The notes: generated by a model from the sequence alone, not told the origin. 64,000 nt of DNA from Stemphylium vesicarium (GCA_004380135.1 QXCR01000010.1:124001-188000); one strand, 5' to 3'; shown: positions 12,501-23,557, counted from the stretch's first letter. Numbers and translations: made by a program.

Positions 12501-12687
12501 CGACCCATAAAACAGCAGGCACCCATACTATCAGCCACGATATTGCCGTCACGAGGAGCGAGTGCTGGGTCGGTGTGTGGACAGCCGCGACAGCTGCGAG
12601 GACGACGTAGAGCGGTGGAGCGAGCAGGAACAAGGCGTCACGGTTTTTGGCGACATTATCGGCAAATCGGGAGACGGCTGGGTGCAT
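9584..12687 (-). CDS. Polytopic GT90 (CAP10-type) glycosyltransferase
   Basis: Membrane glycosyltransferase of family GT90, related to the Cryptococcus CAP10/CXT1 xylosyltransferase group; donor and acceptor cannot be read from sequence. Three exons (12687-12379, 12325-11726, 11647-9584) give 990 aa. Residues 1 to about 380 contain many hydrophobic segments (at least eight possible membrane spans, e.g. near 17-36, 43-64 and 76-88 and several in exon 2). The C-terminal half is the luminal CAP10 domain, with family-like blocks such as SLYWRGSTTGG and the late KMALFREWHAEWLRPWVHY segment. The open frame runs upstream to 12861 but only a GTG is found there, so I chose the first in-frame ATG. A 5' exon further upstream cannot be excluded. 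A Golgi location is inferred. Confidence 0.85.
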
Positions 12688-15662
12688 TGGAGCAGAAGGA
12701 GGGGTCAGCGCTCGTCGGAGGGCATTGAGTTGTCTGTTATGCGTCGAGTTGCTGGCGTCGTCATGTTGTGGTCCATGGCCTGTGAGCGCTGCCGAAGAGG
12801 CCGTCGCAGCCGATCTCCAGCCTTGCGCCGTGACGCCATAGCTTTCCAGCCCTATACCCACGAAGACGCTTATTGAAGGAGCTACATGGCCGCCATGTGA
12901 ATTACTTCAAAGCTGACAAGATGTTCACGTGATATTGATTGAGCTACTTTCTGAAAAGTTTGGCCAAGTCACAATCCCTAGGTATGCATACAACACCAAG
13001 ACGCATACTGCATGGACTGCAAGGCCACCACGTTCATGGCATATGCAGACCAGACTTTTCCGCCTGACCCTGCATCTCCATGTAGCTTCTAACGCGGTAC
13101 GTACCAGTACGAGGTCTGATATACCTACTGAGAGCATTTGTACTTGAAAGAACCCTGTAATACTACCGCTTCTACCAAACCATTCTAGATGCCCATCTTG
13201 ATGAATTGGCGTCACAACCGTTGCAAGAGCTAAATCTCCAAGTATGATGCAACTCGAAGCAAAGGTATGCAAAGCGCACATCATCTCGTGACAAAACGTG
13301 TAGCGCAGGGCGATGGTAAACCCACCTCTCACCCATCTCAGAGCTTTCCCATGCCAGCCAGACGACCACACAGTGAAAACAGCGTTGATATACAGCCCCA
13401 ACAACAGCCCACCTACAGCTCTAAAACCGTACCCGCACAAGCTTCCAAGCCACGAACCTCGCATCCCAGGTACATGCTTCTAATCCCCCCCACTTCCACC
13501 AGAAGGACGCCCCATACCACGTATCTCTAGCTCAATCTCGCAGCGGCAGCCAACCCCCCCTCTAAACCGCAATATCACCAAAGCACCGCAGATCACCTGT
13601 CGTCATACCTTCCCGCGCGGCGTAGCTATCAACCATCTCCAGCACGCGCACAAGAACCCATCCAACTCCGCCCCATCAACAATCCACAAACCCACTTTGA
13701 TCCCCCCCACCACACATTCCATCTCTTCACCCTCAGCTGAACAACAAAAAAAAACAAAAAAAACGTCATAATCCATTAGTACACGAGTGCGAGTGTGCAG
13801 ACTGCCATCTTTCAATAGGTTTATTTTGCGGGCTCACGCGACACGAAGCCGAAGATCGTCATCTCCACTGCAGAATCCTACATGTGGTAAACTTGAAACG
13901 GGCGCACGCTGGTTTGTTTCCTCTTGGAGCAAGGGCCCGAGGGCTGTTAGGCGGGAGCGACATGTTTAATTGGCGTGGGAAGTGTGAGAGGCCTGTGATC
14001 GTCGGTGCGCGGGTGCTTGATTGCGCGCGGAGAGGAAGGAAGGAGGTTGGTTTGATGTTGTGGTGGAGGTTAGGTAGGTACGCGTACGTCAGCTTTTGCT
14101 GAGGTAGGAAGGCAGTACAAGGCAGGCACGGGATGGGATGGGATGGGGTGTGTATATAAAGACTAGTACAGATCCCGTATGCGTGGGTATTTGCTTCGAT
14201 TCTTCATTTTCATCACTACTTCTTAGCTGTTTCGTGCGAAGATGAGTGGTATGTTGCGTTGCGTAGGCTTGACCAGTTGTTTTGTTCATGGTGGTGGGGG
14301 AGCATGGATTGCGGGGTAGTGTACCCGGAACGATACTTCCCATCTAGGGCACAGGCACACACCTCTTCTTCTCTTCTTGTACCTTTCTATCCTACCCTAT
14401 CCTTCCTCCTCTCCCCCTTCCGAGACCTTCCTCAGATAAACAACGTTCAGCCCTCCCCTTCCTTTCTTTCATCCCAATTGACAGTTCAAGTACCGCATAC
14501 AGCTACAGCTACAGCTACAGCCACAACACACAACAGCTGTACCAAGGGCGTGATCGAACAAAGCAACGAAAACCCCCCAAGAGCTGAGACCAGACTAAGA
14601 AAAAGTGCGCTTCAACACCTCACTAGCGGTCGTATGATACACCCGTCGCCCCGGCTCTTGGATCCCATCCCATCACACCTTTGCTCTCTTTGGCACCCTG
14701 CATAAGCTTCTCGGTTTAGCTTGAAAGTGTAAGATAAGATAGGGAAGGTAAGGCACGATCCTTCCTCCTCCGCCTTCGTATCAGATTTCGGCGAGTTTGA
14801 GCGGTATGGAGCGAATTGGGTTGGGGTATAAGAAGGACCGGTCATGGCGTTTGCAGGCTTGCACCCCCTCTTTCAGCCCTCTCTCTTTATCAGCCCCTCT
14901 CCCTCAACAGTTTTTATCGTCGCTGTCAGCTTTCTTCCTGTCAACAAGTCATCACTCACATGCATTCACAAGGTCGCGGTCATTTATCTTCCTTTGGGTG
15001 TGGGGGGCTTGCATTCAATGCTGAACTTTCGGTTTGGCATGTCGTTATAGAAGCCTCTACATGGTTGCTTTCTCATTCATCCCTTCCTCTCCCTCTCCCC
15101 CTGTCTCTCCTTCCAATCCAGGCCAGAATATACAAAAACGAGGTCGCGCTATCCAGCGCACCTTCCAAAAAAACCCTTTGTCGGAAGAAAAAATGTTGTG
15201 TCAAGTTATATGAGTTTCTTGTTCAAAATAGGCTGAAGTGTTGTGAAGAGATGATTGGAAAAAAAAGAGATGGAACAGTGAGCCAAAAAAAGCGGGAGGA
15301 AGCCTCCTCTCCAGCCTATTTGTTGTAAAAATGGGGGGAAATGTGGTGTGTTGCTAGGCTCTCAACGCAAAAAAGAGGATGAAAAAAAGACACCAGTTCG
15401 ACCAAAACCTGTACTTCAACCTCAAGGGCGTCGACAACAACAACCGCCGGTGGGGGTGCGTTGAAGGCCCTCTCATCGGTGTCCAGGCTGGGTCTTTTTT
15501 CGCAACTTTGCGGAGATGATCGCTGAATCGGCTAATGTTTCGTTTGTAGTACAGAAGAGAAATTTGGAAAAAACGAGGACAGAACGCGCAAATGGGAATA
15601 TCGAACAAGGCAAAGTCGGGACGTCGTGAAGGGGGCGTGTCTAGGGCGCCAAAAGGCTAACT
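12688..15662. other. Large intergenic region, no gene recognised
   Basis: About 3 kb lies between the GT90 start and the 3' end of the C2H2 gene. Short frames on both strands look like chance ORFs. There is a good TATA-like box at 14153-14160 and long pyrimidine-rich tracts (about 14340-14480 and 14860-15120), but no protein-coding continuation could be built. Part of it may be a long UTR or a noncoding transcript. Confidence 0.5.
14153..14160 (+). promoter_or_regulatory. TATA-like box with no assigned gene
   Basis: A TATATAAA sequence is followed about 80 bp downstream by an ATG at 14242 that is itself followed at once by a GTATGT donor-like sequence (ATG AGT G then GTATGT). This resembles a promoter plus a tiny first exon, but no downstream exon with a recognisable product was found. 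Confidence 0.3.
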
Positions 15663-17073
15663 CTATTCCTCCATCCTTCCGAAGATTTCGTCATCGTCCT
15701 CGTCGATGCGGCCGCGACTGCGCGAGTTGGAGTAGCGGTAGTCCTCTTCGTCGGCAAAGTGGTCATCGTCCATGTCGACGTCTTTGCTTTCGCTGTTGTA
15801 GCGGTAGCTGTTGCGCATACTTGACTGCTGGGCGGTGACGGTGGTGCTGCCAGAAAGGGTGCGGGCGTTGAGGTCAAAGTACTTGGCTGGCAGCGGTGGC
15901 ACGGGCGGCACATCTGGCGGGAGGGCGACGGGGCCCGTCTTGGGGGTGCCGTGAGAGCAGCTCAGCAGGCCGACGGCAGCAGCAAGGTCGGCATGGTCAT
16001 TGCCATCATCATGGTAGGAGCCGGCAACCGAGGTGCCTGACGTGGTGGGGCGGTCAGACACGTTGCTCCACTGGCGGAAATGGCCGTGGGCATTGCCATT
16101 GTCGGAAAAGACGGTAGACTGGTAAGACTGGCTGTAGGCGGAGCTATTGGTCGAGTAGCGCTTGATGGAGCGGGTGCCAAAGTGGGAGTGAGGGTAGGAG
16201 CCCACGGCATGGTCGTCGAGTTGCGGGGGCGGGGTAGTTTCAGTGGAGCTCAACTCCTCACGCAGGTCAGATGAACCCGAGGCCGGAGGGGACGAGCGGT
16301 CGCTGTGCTCGCCGTCGCTCTCCTTGTTCATGGCGACGAGGACAGAGGCGGCTTCAAGGAGCTGGACCTGCTGGTGCTTGGAGATGAGCAGTTTAGACGT
16401 GTACTGCCATTCAGGCGTGTGCTCCCATCTAGAACAAAAGTCAACGCAGAACTATCGAAAAGCATGGCAACGTTTGTATGCGTGCGAGTGAGGAAAGGGC
16501 ATTCGTCATGAGGCATGAAAGTATGTGGGAGGGCCTTGGGTGGCCTTGGGTAACTAACAGGTGCTTGGTCAGACAGCTGCTGTGCTTGTAGCCTTTCCCA
16601 CATTTTTCACATCTCAGATCGCTACCACTTCGCTTGCCGTCGCCCTTGGAGAGGCGAGAGCCCTCGCTCGCGCGACGGTTCCGCGACTTTGTGTTTGCCT
16701 TGTCCTGCTCCAGCATTGTTGCGAGCGTGGGCCCGTCGGTGAGGGCTTCACTCTTAGCCGCACCGCCGTAACTGCTCGAGGCGAATTGCGCGCCATTACC
16801 TGGCATGCTTGACGCCATGGTAGAAGAGCCCAATGCCATGCTGGGCCCCCTGAACTGCGAGGCCGGCTTCGATGAGCGGCGCGGTCCGCTACTGCTGCTG
16901 CCTCCTTCCAGCGGCGCCCCCGACATGCCCTTGGCCGCAGCAGCGATGGCCGCCATGTTGGTGACGGGCGTCTGGCTCATGCTCTTCCTGCGTGTCACGC
17001 GATGCGCCGGGTTGAGGTTGCCTGCGGATATCGAGTGCGAGTGCGGCCGGTTCTTGGGGAGCGAGCCGGCCAT
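15663..17073 (-). CDS. Single C2H2 zinc-finger protein
   Basis: Predicted nuclear DNA-binding protein of 426 aa from two exons (17073-16559, 16428-15663). A single C2H2 finger has C155, C158, H171 and H175. The intron falls between the two zinc-binding histidines, and splicing creates the block KHLWEHTPEW followed by a conserved helical segment (KLLISKHQQVQLLEAASVL). The N-terminus is basic and Ser/Ala-rich (RRKSMSQTP-like). The C-terminus is Ser/Pro-rich and ends in an acidic, Arg-containing stretch. I recognise the architecture as a conserved filamentous-fungal protein but cannot give a reliable gene name or regulon. The start ATG at 17073 opens a coding-looking N-terminus; a long 5' gap follows. 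Confidence 0.85.
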
Positions 17074-19102
17074 GGTGCTAGACGAGTGCCGTTGTTGGCT
17101 GGCGGGTCGGACGTTGATGGGTTCCTGGATAGGGGTTGAGCGTCAGCGCAACTGTAGGAGGTGCAATTGCCGTGCAAATGAGTATAGGTACCTTGTGTAC
17201 AGTCATGCTTGCTGGCTGCCCCAAAAAAATGTCGCAAGCAGCGTGTTTGCTTTGTTCGTCCGGCTTCGTCAGCAAGGCCGCGGAATTGGTGCACAGCCTC
17301 CGAGTTGTCGGAGCTAGAAAGTGAGATGCGGCTGAATCGGCCTTTTGGAGAGGGCAATGCAGGGCAGCGCAGGGAGTGGGCGTGTAGAAATATTTAATGA
17401 GACGTGTGCGAGAGGCGTCTGCTAGCTGGAGAGGCGTTTGTTCAAAAATAAGGCGTGTGGACAGGTCCCGGAATGCTATTCGACAAGTGGGGTGACGCCC
17501 GAGCTTCTGATATCGAGTTACTGTGTCCAACGACAGCGATTAAGATAGGGGGGTGGTAAAGGGTGAGATTGTTGCAGCAATTGCAGACGCAGGAACTTTT
17601 TATTATTCGGTCGCAAACATGGCACGCGGCATCTGGGGTCAGCCGGACGCTCACAGCCCACGGCCTGACCAACGTGACTGATAAGTAAACCCCGGCGAAC
17701 TCGTCCTCTCCAAGGTACCCGGCCATGCAGTGGCTGAAGGCAAACAGGCCTCCGATCTTTCTGCCACTTTCTATTAAAGGCTGCAATGGCCCCGGGAGCA
17801 TCTGGGATGCGGCATTTCCCTCGCGCAGCGCACTGATTGCGTGTTTCAGCGCTCACACAGGCACTCTCATCTCGCCTCCGACTGTCGCTGCTTCGCTCCC
17901 TTCTCGCCCACGGCGCAGCCAGAAATCCAGGAACCCATTGTGCGTGTTCCTGGCGCAACGTAGGTTATCGAGGGACCACACCTAGTGCACCTTCTAGAGT
18001 GTGTCCCCGCTTCTGTGATTCGAGCATGAATTGATGTCGAGATAGCTAGGCCCGTATTGGGAACGCCGATCTCCAGCTACTTTGCCATAGCCGCTTGGAC
18101 CAGTCCGGTTCGGGCGGATCAAGGACACGGGGAACCGAGCGCTTGTCTGGAGAGTCGTGGTGATCGTCTGCTGCCAACATGTGTTTGCGCCATGGCTCCT
18201 CGCCGCCTGTCTATCGCATGCTGCATTGCATGCCCTGGAGCCAGAGACAGAGATTTCGGCTGCTCTGCTGCTTCGGCACAAGATTCTTTGCTCGACTCCA
18301 CCAGCGCCGCTCGCAAAGGCGTCCGAAGGCGAGAGTAGCGCTTGGCGTCATCGCGATCGGTCGCGCGCACGGCGTCTGTGCTGCATATTATCGCGCAAGC
18401 CACCGCCACGGCCTGCCATTCGCTGCTGTGGGGTCTCTGGCTGTTGAGTGGTGCCGCACCTGCACCACACAATCCACGACACATGACGGCCTGACAACCG
18501 TACAGAAAGCCGCTTGTTCCTGCAAGTCTTGTCTGGACCGCCTGTCGTCCTACTTGAGTTGCGATCGTCCGCGACCCTCAAGTCGAGATCGTGGTCGACA
18601 GCAGGGGTTCCCAGAGTGCCGTGACGCCCGACGGTTGCTTGCCATGGCATTGTACTGGCCTCCTTCACCAGGATTCCATACACGTGCGCGTAGGATCCGC
18701 TCCTGTCCGTGTCGGCCTCGCGCCCGACCCAGTCGCGGCCGATGGTAGGAGAGGCGGTTGGCATGACATTGTGGGGTAGGCAGCGCTTTGGAATTGTATC
18801 CCTAGTTTTGTTCAAGTGCTTCCGGTGGTGTGTTCATTCCATGCAGGTGCAAGAGGGGTTCAATCGCGCCTGCCGGTTCGGGAGTCCCGTGGCACTGGGC
18901 TGGCTTCACGGGCACATTGCACCCGTAGACGCTTGAGCTGAGGGGTCAAGACGCCACATTACACTCTGCATACTAGCAATCTGTACAATGCCATCTTGTC
19001 CGCCTGCGACATTTTTGTGCCTTCACAAGTAATCATAGCCGGTGCGCGAGTTGATGACATGGGCCCACCGCGGCCAAAACCTCCGCCTCAACCACGCTTG
19101 AC

Positions 19103-19168
19103 CTTGTCCTTTGCACGTGCAGTGTCCACCCCACTGCGAAACTCGAGTCCACCTTGACAAAGGACAAG
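19103..19168. repeat. 11-bp inverted repeat with 44-bp spacer
   Basis: CTTGTCCTTTG at 19103-19113 is repeated as its exact reverse complement CAAAGGACAAG at 19158-19168. Flanking bases are partly similar too (TTGAC motifs beside both arms). It could be a paired binding site or a hairpin. Confidence 0.7.
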
Positions 19169-19205
19169 TTTGACCCTAAACCAGTCAAGTTTCATGTCTT
19201 GGGTC

Positions 19206-19213
19206 TGACGTCA
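19206..19213. promoter_or_regulatory. CRE-like palindrome TGACGTCA
   Basis: A perfect TGACGTCA lies within the 10-bp palindrome CTGACGTCAG. This is the consensus bound by ATF/CREB-type bZIP factors. It is over 1.2 kb from the Rab5 start and 2.1 kb from the C2H2 start, so a role is uncertain. Confidence 0.4.
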
Positions 19214-20477
19214 GTCGGGATTTGAGCACAAAAAAAGTTCAACCCGCAGCATCGGCATTGGCGTCGCTGCAGTCGTGTCTTCAGAATGACGTGGACAGTT
19301 TCGGCTTATTGCGAAGCCCGAGGGTATTCGTCGATCGACCGTTACTAAGCGATTGATAATATTAATTTTGGCACTGCGCTTCGTCCTTGTTTATGCCAAC
19401 TACCAGCTTGATGGTCCCTTGAGTCGGTCCTTCAGAAATGTTGTTGAGCGACAAGTGCGCGACTGGACAAGGAACACCGCCTGTGGTACTGGCATCGAGA
19501 CCTTTGAAACTCGGTGTGCGTTGTCGACTACGACGCTTTATGCTAGGTTGCACAGAGTTGCGGTCTGTTCCAGTGCACGAGTACATTTGACCGGAAGCGC
19601 CCCGGCCCCGACAATCAACGGGTGCGTACTAATATAGTGCAACTTCTTGCGTTGTATACATGTATATCTTGGGAAAGTTTGTGCTTGCGGCGTATAATGC
19701 GGTCAAGGTGCGGAAAAGTAGTCGCTGAACTTTGTGGACAAAATTGTGGGTATCCTTGACCTGCGGTGCTGTGCGAATTCATGACGGACTACAAAGATGA
19801 TTCACAACACAACTCCAGGTATTGTCACTTCTTGAAAGACACGAGACGCCTTAGGTAGTAAGAACGCTTTCATGATAGAAAAGACAGGTGAATGTATGTC
19901 TTGCGACAAGGCCGATAGTTTCCAGCGGTCCCCCTTTTGAGTCAAGCAAGCCTGTTAGATGAAGATGTCTAGGCAGCCAATCATTTTCGGGGCACAAAGT
20001 TGCAGATGGTTTTGAGGTATGCTTAGATGCAGGGCACACCACTGAGAATGGGCTTCTCTATCGTATGCGTTCGGTCTCTCCCACACTGGATCGTGTAAAG
20101 CAGACATGAAGAGCCCTGAAGCCGTCGTCGCAAGTGTCGCATACTTCTTACGAGGCCCAGGTTGAGTACTTAAGTAGGAGCTTGTATTGCCGGGATATGG
20201 ATTGCGCAGTCATTGAGTACTGTCACTGAGGAAAGAAGTGCGCGCAACTACATTGAGGCAGCAACCTACCAACACTCTTAGTCAGCAACTCACGTGGTTG
20301 ACGTTCGTCATTGCTCTCGGCGCCTCTAAGCCATCCGCCTGCAGCATCACCGTCTTGACCCTAACTGCACTTCTACGTCGCCCACAACTGCCAGCCGTTG
20401 CGCTACATCTCGAAAGAGTTCGATTGTCTCTTGAATACGCTGTAGATTCCAAACCGCAACATCCCAAAGCATCTACA

Positions 20478-21347
20478 ATGGCGGACGCTTCCGCGCAACC
20501 GAAGCCCAGCAGCAGCGTCAAGCTCGTACTGCTAGGCGAGGCAGCTGTTGGAAAGGTGTGCAATGGGTATCATGTCCCGGCGACTACGAACTGACTCTGA
20601 CCGTAGTCTTCCCTCGTCATGCGCTTCGTCAACAACGACTTCCAGGAAAACAAAGAACCAACCATCGGAGGTACGCACACAGCCACCCTATCAAACACCT
20701 CCATCCTCGAAACAGCGACTTGAGACTGCATTCAAAGGCTAACAAGTCACCCGATAGCCGCTTTCCTCACGCAGAAATGTAACCTACCAACCCGCACCAT
20801 CAAATTCGAGATCTGGGATACCGCAGGCCAAGAACGCTTCGCCTCGCTCGCACCCATGTACTACCGCAATGCGCAAGCCGCTCTCGTCGTCTACGATATC
20901 ACCAAGCCCTCGTCCCTCACAAAGGCTCAACATTGGGTCGCCGAACTGCATCGCCAAGCCTCACCAGGCATCGTTATCGCGCTTGTAGGAAACAAATTCG
21001 ATCTCGCCTCTGCAGGCGACGAAGAGACAGCAGAAGACGCGGATGCTGCGCCTGCGGCCGAGGGTGAGGAGGAGCCAGCGGAAGAGGACCAGGACTCTAG
21101 GAGAGTACCTAGCAAGACGGCCAAGGCATATGCCGATGAAGAGAGCTTATTATTCTTCGAGACGAGTGCCAAGACTGGACATAATGTTGCCGAGGTTTTC
21201 ACTGCTATTGCGAATGCGATCCCCGAGGCAAGCCTAAAGGGCCCCCGCGGTGTAGGCGGGCAGACGAACCTGGCAAGGCAAGAAGCTGACCGGGTGAATC
21301 TGGGTAGTGCACAGCCACAGGGTGCCAAGGAGGGATGTGCGTGCTGA
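20478..21347 (+). CDS. Rab5-type small GTPase (Ypt5/Vps21 family)
   Basis: Early-endosome Rab GTPase controlling endosome fusion and vacuolar sorting. Three exons (20478-20555, 20607-20670, 20758-21347) give 243 aa, longer than the usual 200-220. The P-loop GEAAVGKS is at 20-27, the switch I/effector region with EPTIGAAF at about 43-50, WDTAGQE at 67-73, NKFD at 126-129 and SAK at 184-186. A C-terminal Cys-x-Cys (241-243) fits double geranylgeranylation. Between G4 and G5 there is an acidic Glu/Asp/Ala-rich insert at about residues 131-163. Filamentous fungi have two Rab5 paralogues (RabA and RabB in Aspergillus); I cannot say which this is. Confidence 0.93.
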
Positions 21348-21634
21348 TAGATATCACGTGGAGATTTTAGCCCCGTTGTTATGTCAAGGGGTGACGGCAC
21401 TGGACATGGAAATTGCTCCCAAGTGTACATTCCGGGTTTACTAGAAGATTTCTTTTATCGTCAGCAGGCGTTGAATGAGAACAGCACGATACTACTTTTG
21501 CTAATCAATACCATTGTTCAACAAGACTGAATGCATCCGCGAATAGTTGCGCAAAAACTATATTGATACAGATGGATACTAGTAATTGCGTACTCTACTC
21601 TGAACAGACCTTGCAAACAAGCACAAATCCGCCC

Positions 21635-22432
21635 TCACAAACGCTCCTCACCACCCTTGTTGGCAGGAAGACTAGCAGCCCACTCGCCCACCGTCTTGAC
21701 CTCATCCGCAATCAAAGGCCAGATCAGATTCGTGGCCGCGTCCTTATGCGCATTGGAAAAACCAGCCGTGGCATCAGTTCTAGTGGTCAATGTTAGCCTC
21801 CCGCCGTTCCGTTTGAGAAGCAAAAGGAGAAGAAACAGTAAGAGAATAAGTACTTACAGCAAGGTAACATGATACCCCAGCTCGCGCGCATATCTAGCCG
21901 TAGACTCCAAACACGTATTCGCCACCATGCCCCCGAGGACGAGATGCGTGATCTCGCGCTGGTGCAACTGGAAGTCTAGATCAGTGTTTGCGAAACCACT
22001 ATTTTTCGTTCACATCAGCACATATACCAGAAACAGGAGAGTAAAAGAGAGAAGAGGGGGCAAATCACCAACATACCTACTATTCCAATGCCGACTCACA
22101 ACCACATCCCCATTCCCAAGCACATCAGGCTCCATACCCTCATACAGCTCCGCGCCCCAACTCCCTTCTTCAATCGCTTTTCCCCCCTTGATCGCAGAGG
22201 TGGATGCGTTCATGTGCTGCCACCCGTCGTAGTTACCTGGCTTGAAGGGTTGGTGCAAGGCGTAGTAGATGGGGAGGTGGGCGGCGCGCGCTGTGGATAT
22301 CAGGGTTTGGATGTGTGCGACGGAGTCGGTGGTTTGGATCGACTCTGCGATTGCGGGGTAGATTTTTCCTGATGGGTGCAGGAACTCGTTGTAGACGTCT
22401 ACGAGGACGATTGCAGTTTTGGGGGTGGACAT
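21635..22432 (-). CDS. Isochorismatase-fold cysteine hydrolase
   Basis: Cytosolic hydrolase of the isochorismatase-like (cysteine hydrolase) family; substrate unknown. Three exons (22432-22077, 21998-21858, 21779-21635) give 213 aa. The N-terminal strand AIVLVDVYNEF carries D12, the usual catalytic Asp. C148 in GGMVANTC is the nucleophile position. The position where the classical family has Lys (K..YSAF) reads SRHWNSSGF here, so Arg or His may replace the usual Lys. A longer frame begins upstream at 22564 but only with GTG, and it runs through a trinucleotide repeat. The ATG at 22432 is therefore chosen; a TATA box lies 149 bp upstream. Confidence 0.88.
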
Positions 22433-22504
22433 GTTGGGTTTGGGTTTGGTTTGGTTGGTTGAGTGGGGTGGGTGATTTGGTTGAAGGGATTGAATTGAGA
22501 TGAG

Positions 22505-22551
<47 letters not shown>

Positions 22552-22552
22552 G
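22505..22552. repeat. (GAT)n microsatellite, about 15 units
   Basis: A pure GAT array lies 73 bp upstream of the hydrolase ATG, probably within its 5' UTR or core promoter. Length changes could alter leader length. Confidence 0.93.
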
Positions 22553-22580
22553 GAGGACTGGCACGATGTTCCTCGTCGCT

Positions 22581-22588
22581 TTTATATA
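22581..22588 (-). promoter_or_regulatory. TATA box of the isochorismatase-fold hydrolase gene
   Basis: TATATAAA on the minus strand is 149 bp upstream of the ATG at 22432, with the GAT repeat between it and the start codon. Confidence 0.5.
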
Positions 22589-22686
22589 CTTGATTCAAGC
22601 ATCACATAATATCCCTTCTAGATAGTTCAATGGGAAGCGTTGGTCAGCGTTACGGGTGCTTGTTTGCGTCACGATCCTGCTTACAC

Positions 22687-22805
22687 CGGCTCATAAGATA
22701 ACCCGTCCACCCGCGAAGGAAAAAGGACTGGATACATGCCGATTTTTGGAGGCTTATGAGATCACCCGTCTATCCGTGATGGAGAGCTAAACACGCCGAT
22801 TTTAG
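22687..22805. repeat. Diverged tandem duplication, about 60-bp unit
   Basis: The segment beginning GGCTCATAAGATAACCCGTC at about 22689 recurs as GGCTTATGAGATCACCCGTC about 61 bp later, each ending in a GCCGATTTT-like block. Differences are mostly transitions, several of them CA to TA, which would fit old RIP-type mutation. Confidence 0.6.
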
Positions 22806-23557
22806 ACTAGGTTTTTTTGTTGGGGTCGTGCAATAGTGGCGTCTTTGCTTGGGGGCGTGGATTAAGTAAGTTGATCAGTAAACAGAGAGGGGATTACACT
22901 AAACTTTTGACTACGGATCACGAGGCATGTACCAGACGCTTCTTTTCTAGCCATGGGACAAGCTGGCCTTGCGATTGAGAATGTGGATTAATCATCCATG
23001 AATTCCCTCTCTTTGCCGACTACGGCGCCAATATGTGTTTGGGACGGTATGGTGAACTTGGCTATCTGGAGGAACAATGTTTTGCGCTCTCCCATCTGTC
23101 ATGAGGGCCGGAAGTTGGGGTGCATGCAAGAGAGACGGGCATTTTTCAAACCAAAGGCATAGCTCTCGATACTCCGTTTATCATCTATACTTTCGTACCC
23201 TCTGAGTATGCTTGCACCTTGTCATGTAAGCGTTGAGGCAGCGCGAACAGCCCGCCTCCCCAAGTCAAGTGCGACAGCCAATGGACTGCTGGATAAGCGA
23301 CGCACAACACCCGCACTAACCCATTTTCGCCCAAATCACATCTGCCTTCCAAGGTTTACGGCATTTGCCCTTTTCGAGACTTTACTCAATTTGACTCACC
23401 ATAACAACATCACTCATCCCGCCTCATACAAACAGCCTAGTAAACAAGCCTACTGTGCATACACATATATCAATTTCGAACGGTTCCCGCTCGATCAGCA
23501 AGTTTTTTTGTTTACCCCGCAAAGATTTCGCGACTCTTCACGAGGACTATCAAGAAC

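Larger units (their letters stand above)
17074..20477. other. Large intergenic region upstream of C2H2 and Rab5 genes
   Basis: This 3.4 kb separates two divergently transcribed genes. The frames between 17.5 and 18.8 kb overlap on both strands in GC-rich sequence and show no domain. Notable sites are an 11-bp inverted repeat (19103-19113 with 19158-19168) and a perfect TGACGTCA palindrome at 19206-19213. It may be a long regulatory region; no gene is supported. Confidence 0.5.
22433..23557. other. Divergent intergenic region, hydrolase / TPT1
   Basis: The 1.1-kb gap between two divergent genes contains a (GAT)15 repeat, a TATA box facing the hydrolase, and an imperfect tandem duplication of about 60 bp starting near 22687. 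No further gene is visible. Confidence 0.55.

Noticed and set aside
12688..12861. N-terminal extension of the GT90 protein starting at 12861
   Set aside because: The extension has only a GTG at its start and no in-frame ATG; no convincing upstream exon was found.
12925..13464. 179-codon minus-strand frame with hydrophobic stretches
   Set aside because: No recognisable family, and the hydrophobicity is scattered rather than forming clear membrane segments; it could be re-opened if transcription is seen.
17518..18815. Several overlapping frames of 120-190 codons on both strands
   Set aside because: GC-rich sequence gives long chance frames; none has a family motif or consistent splice structure.
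22433..22564. Poly-Ser N-terminal extension of the isochorismatase-fold protein
   Set aside because: It starts with GTG and is encoded by the GAT microsatellite; the conserved fold begins at the ATG at 22432.
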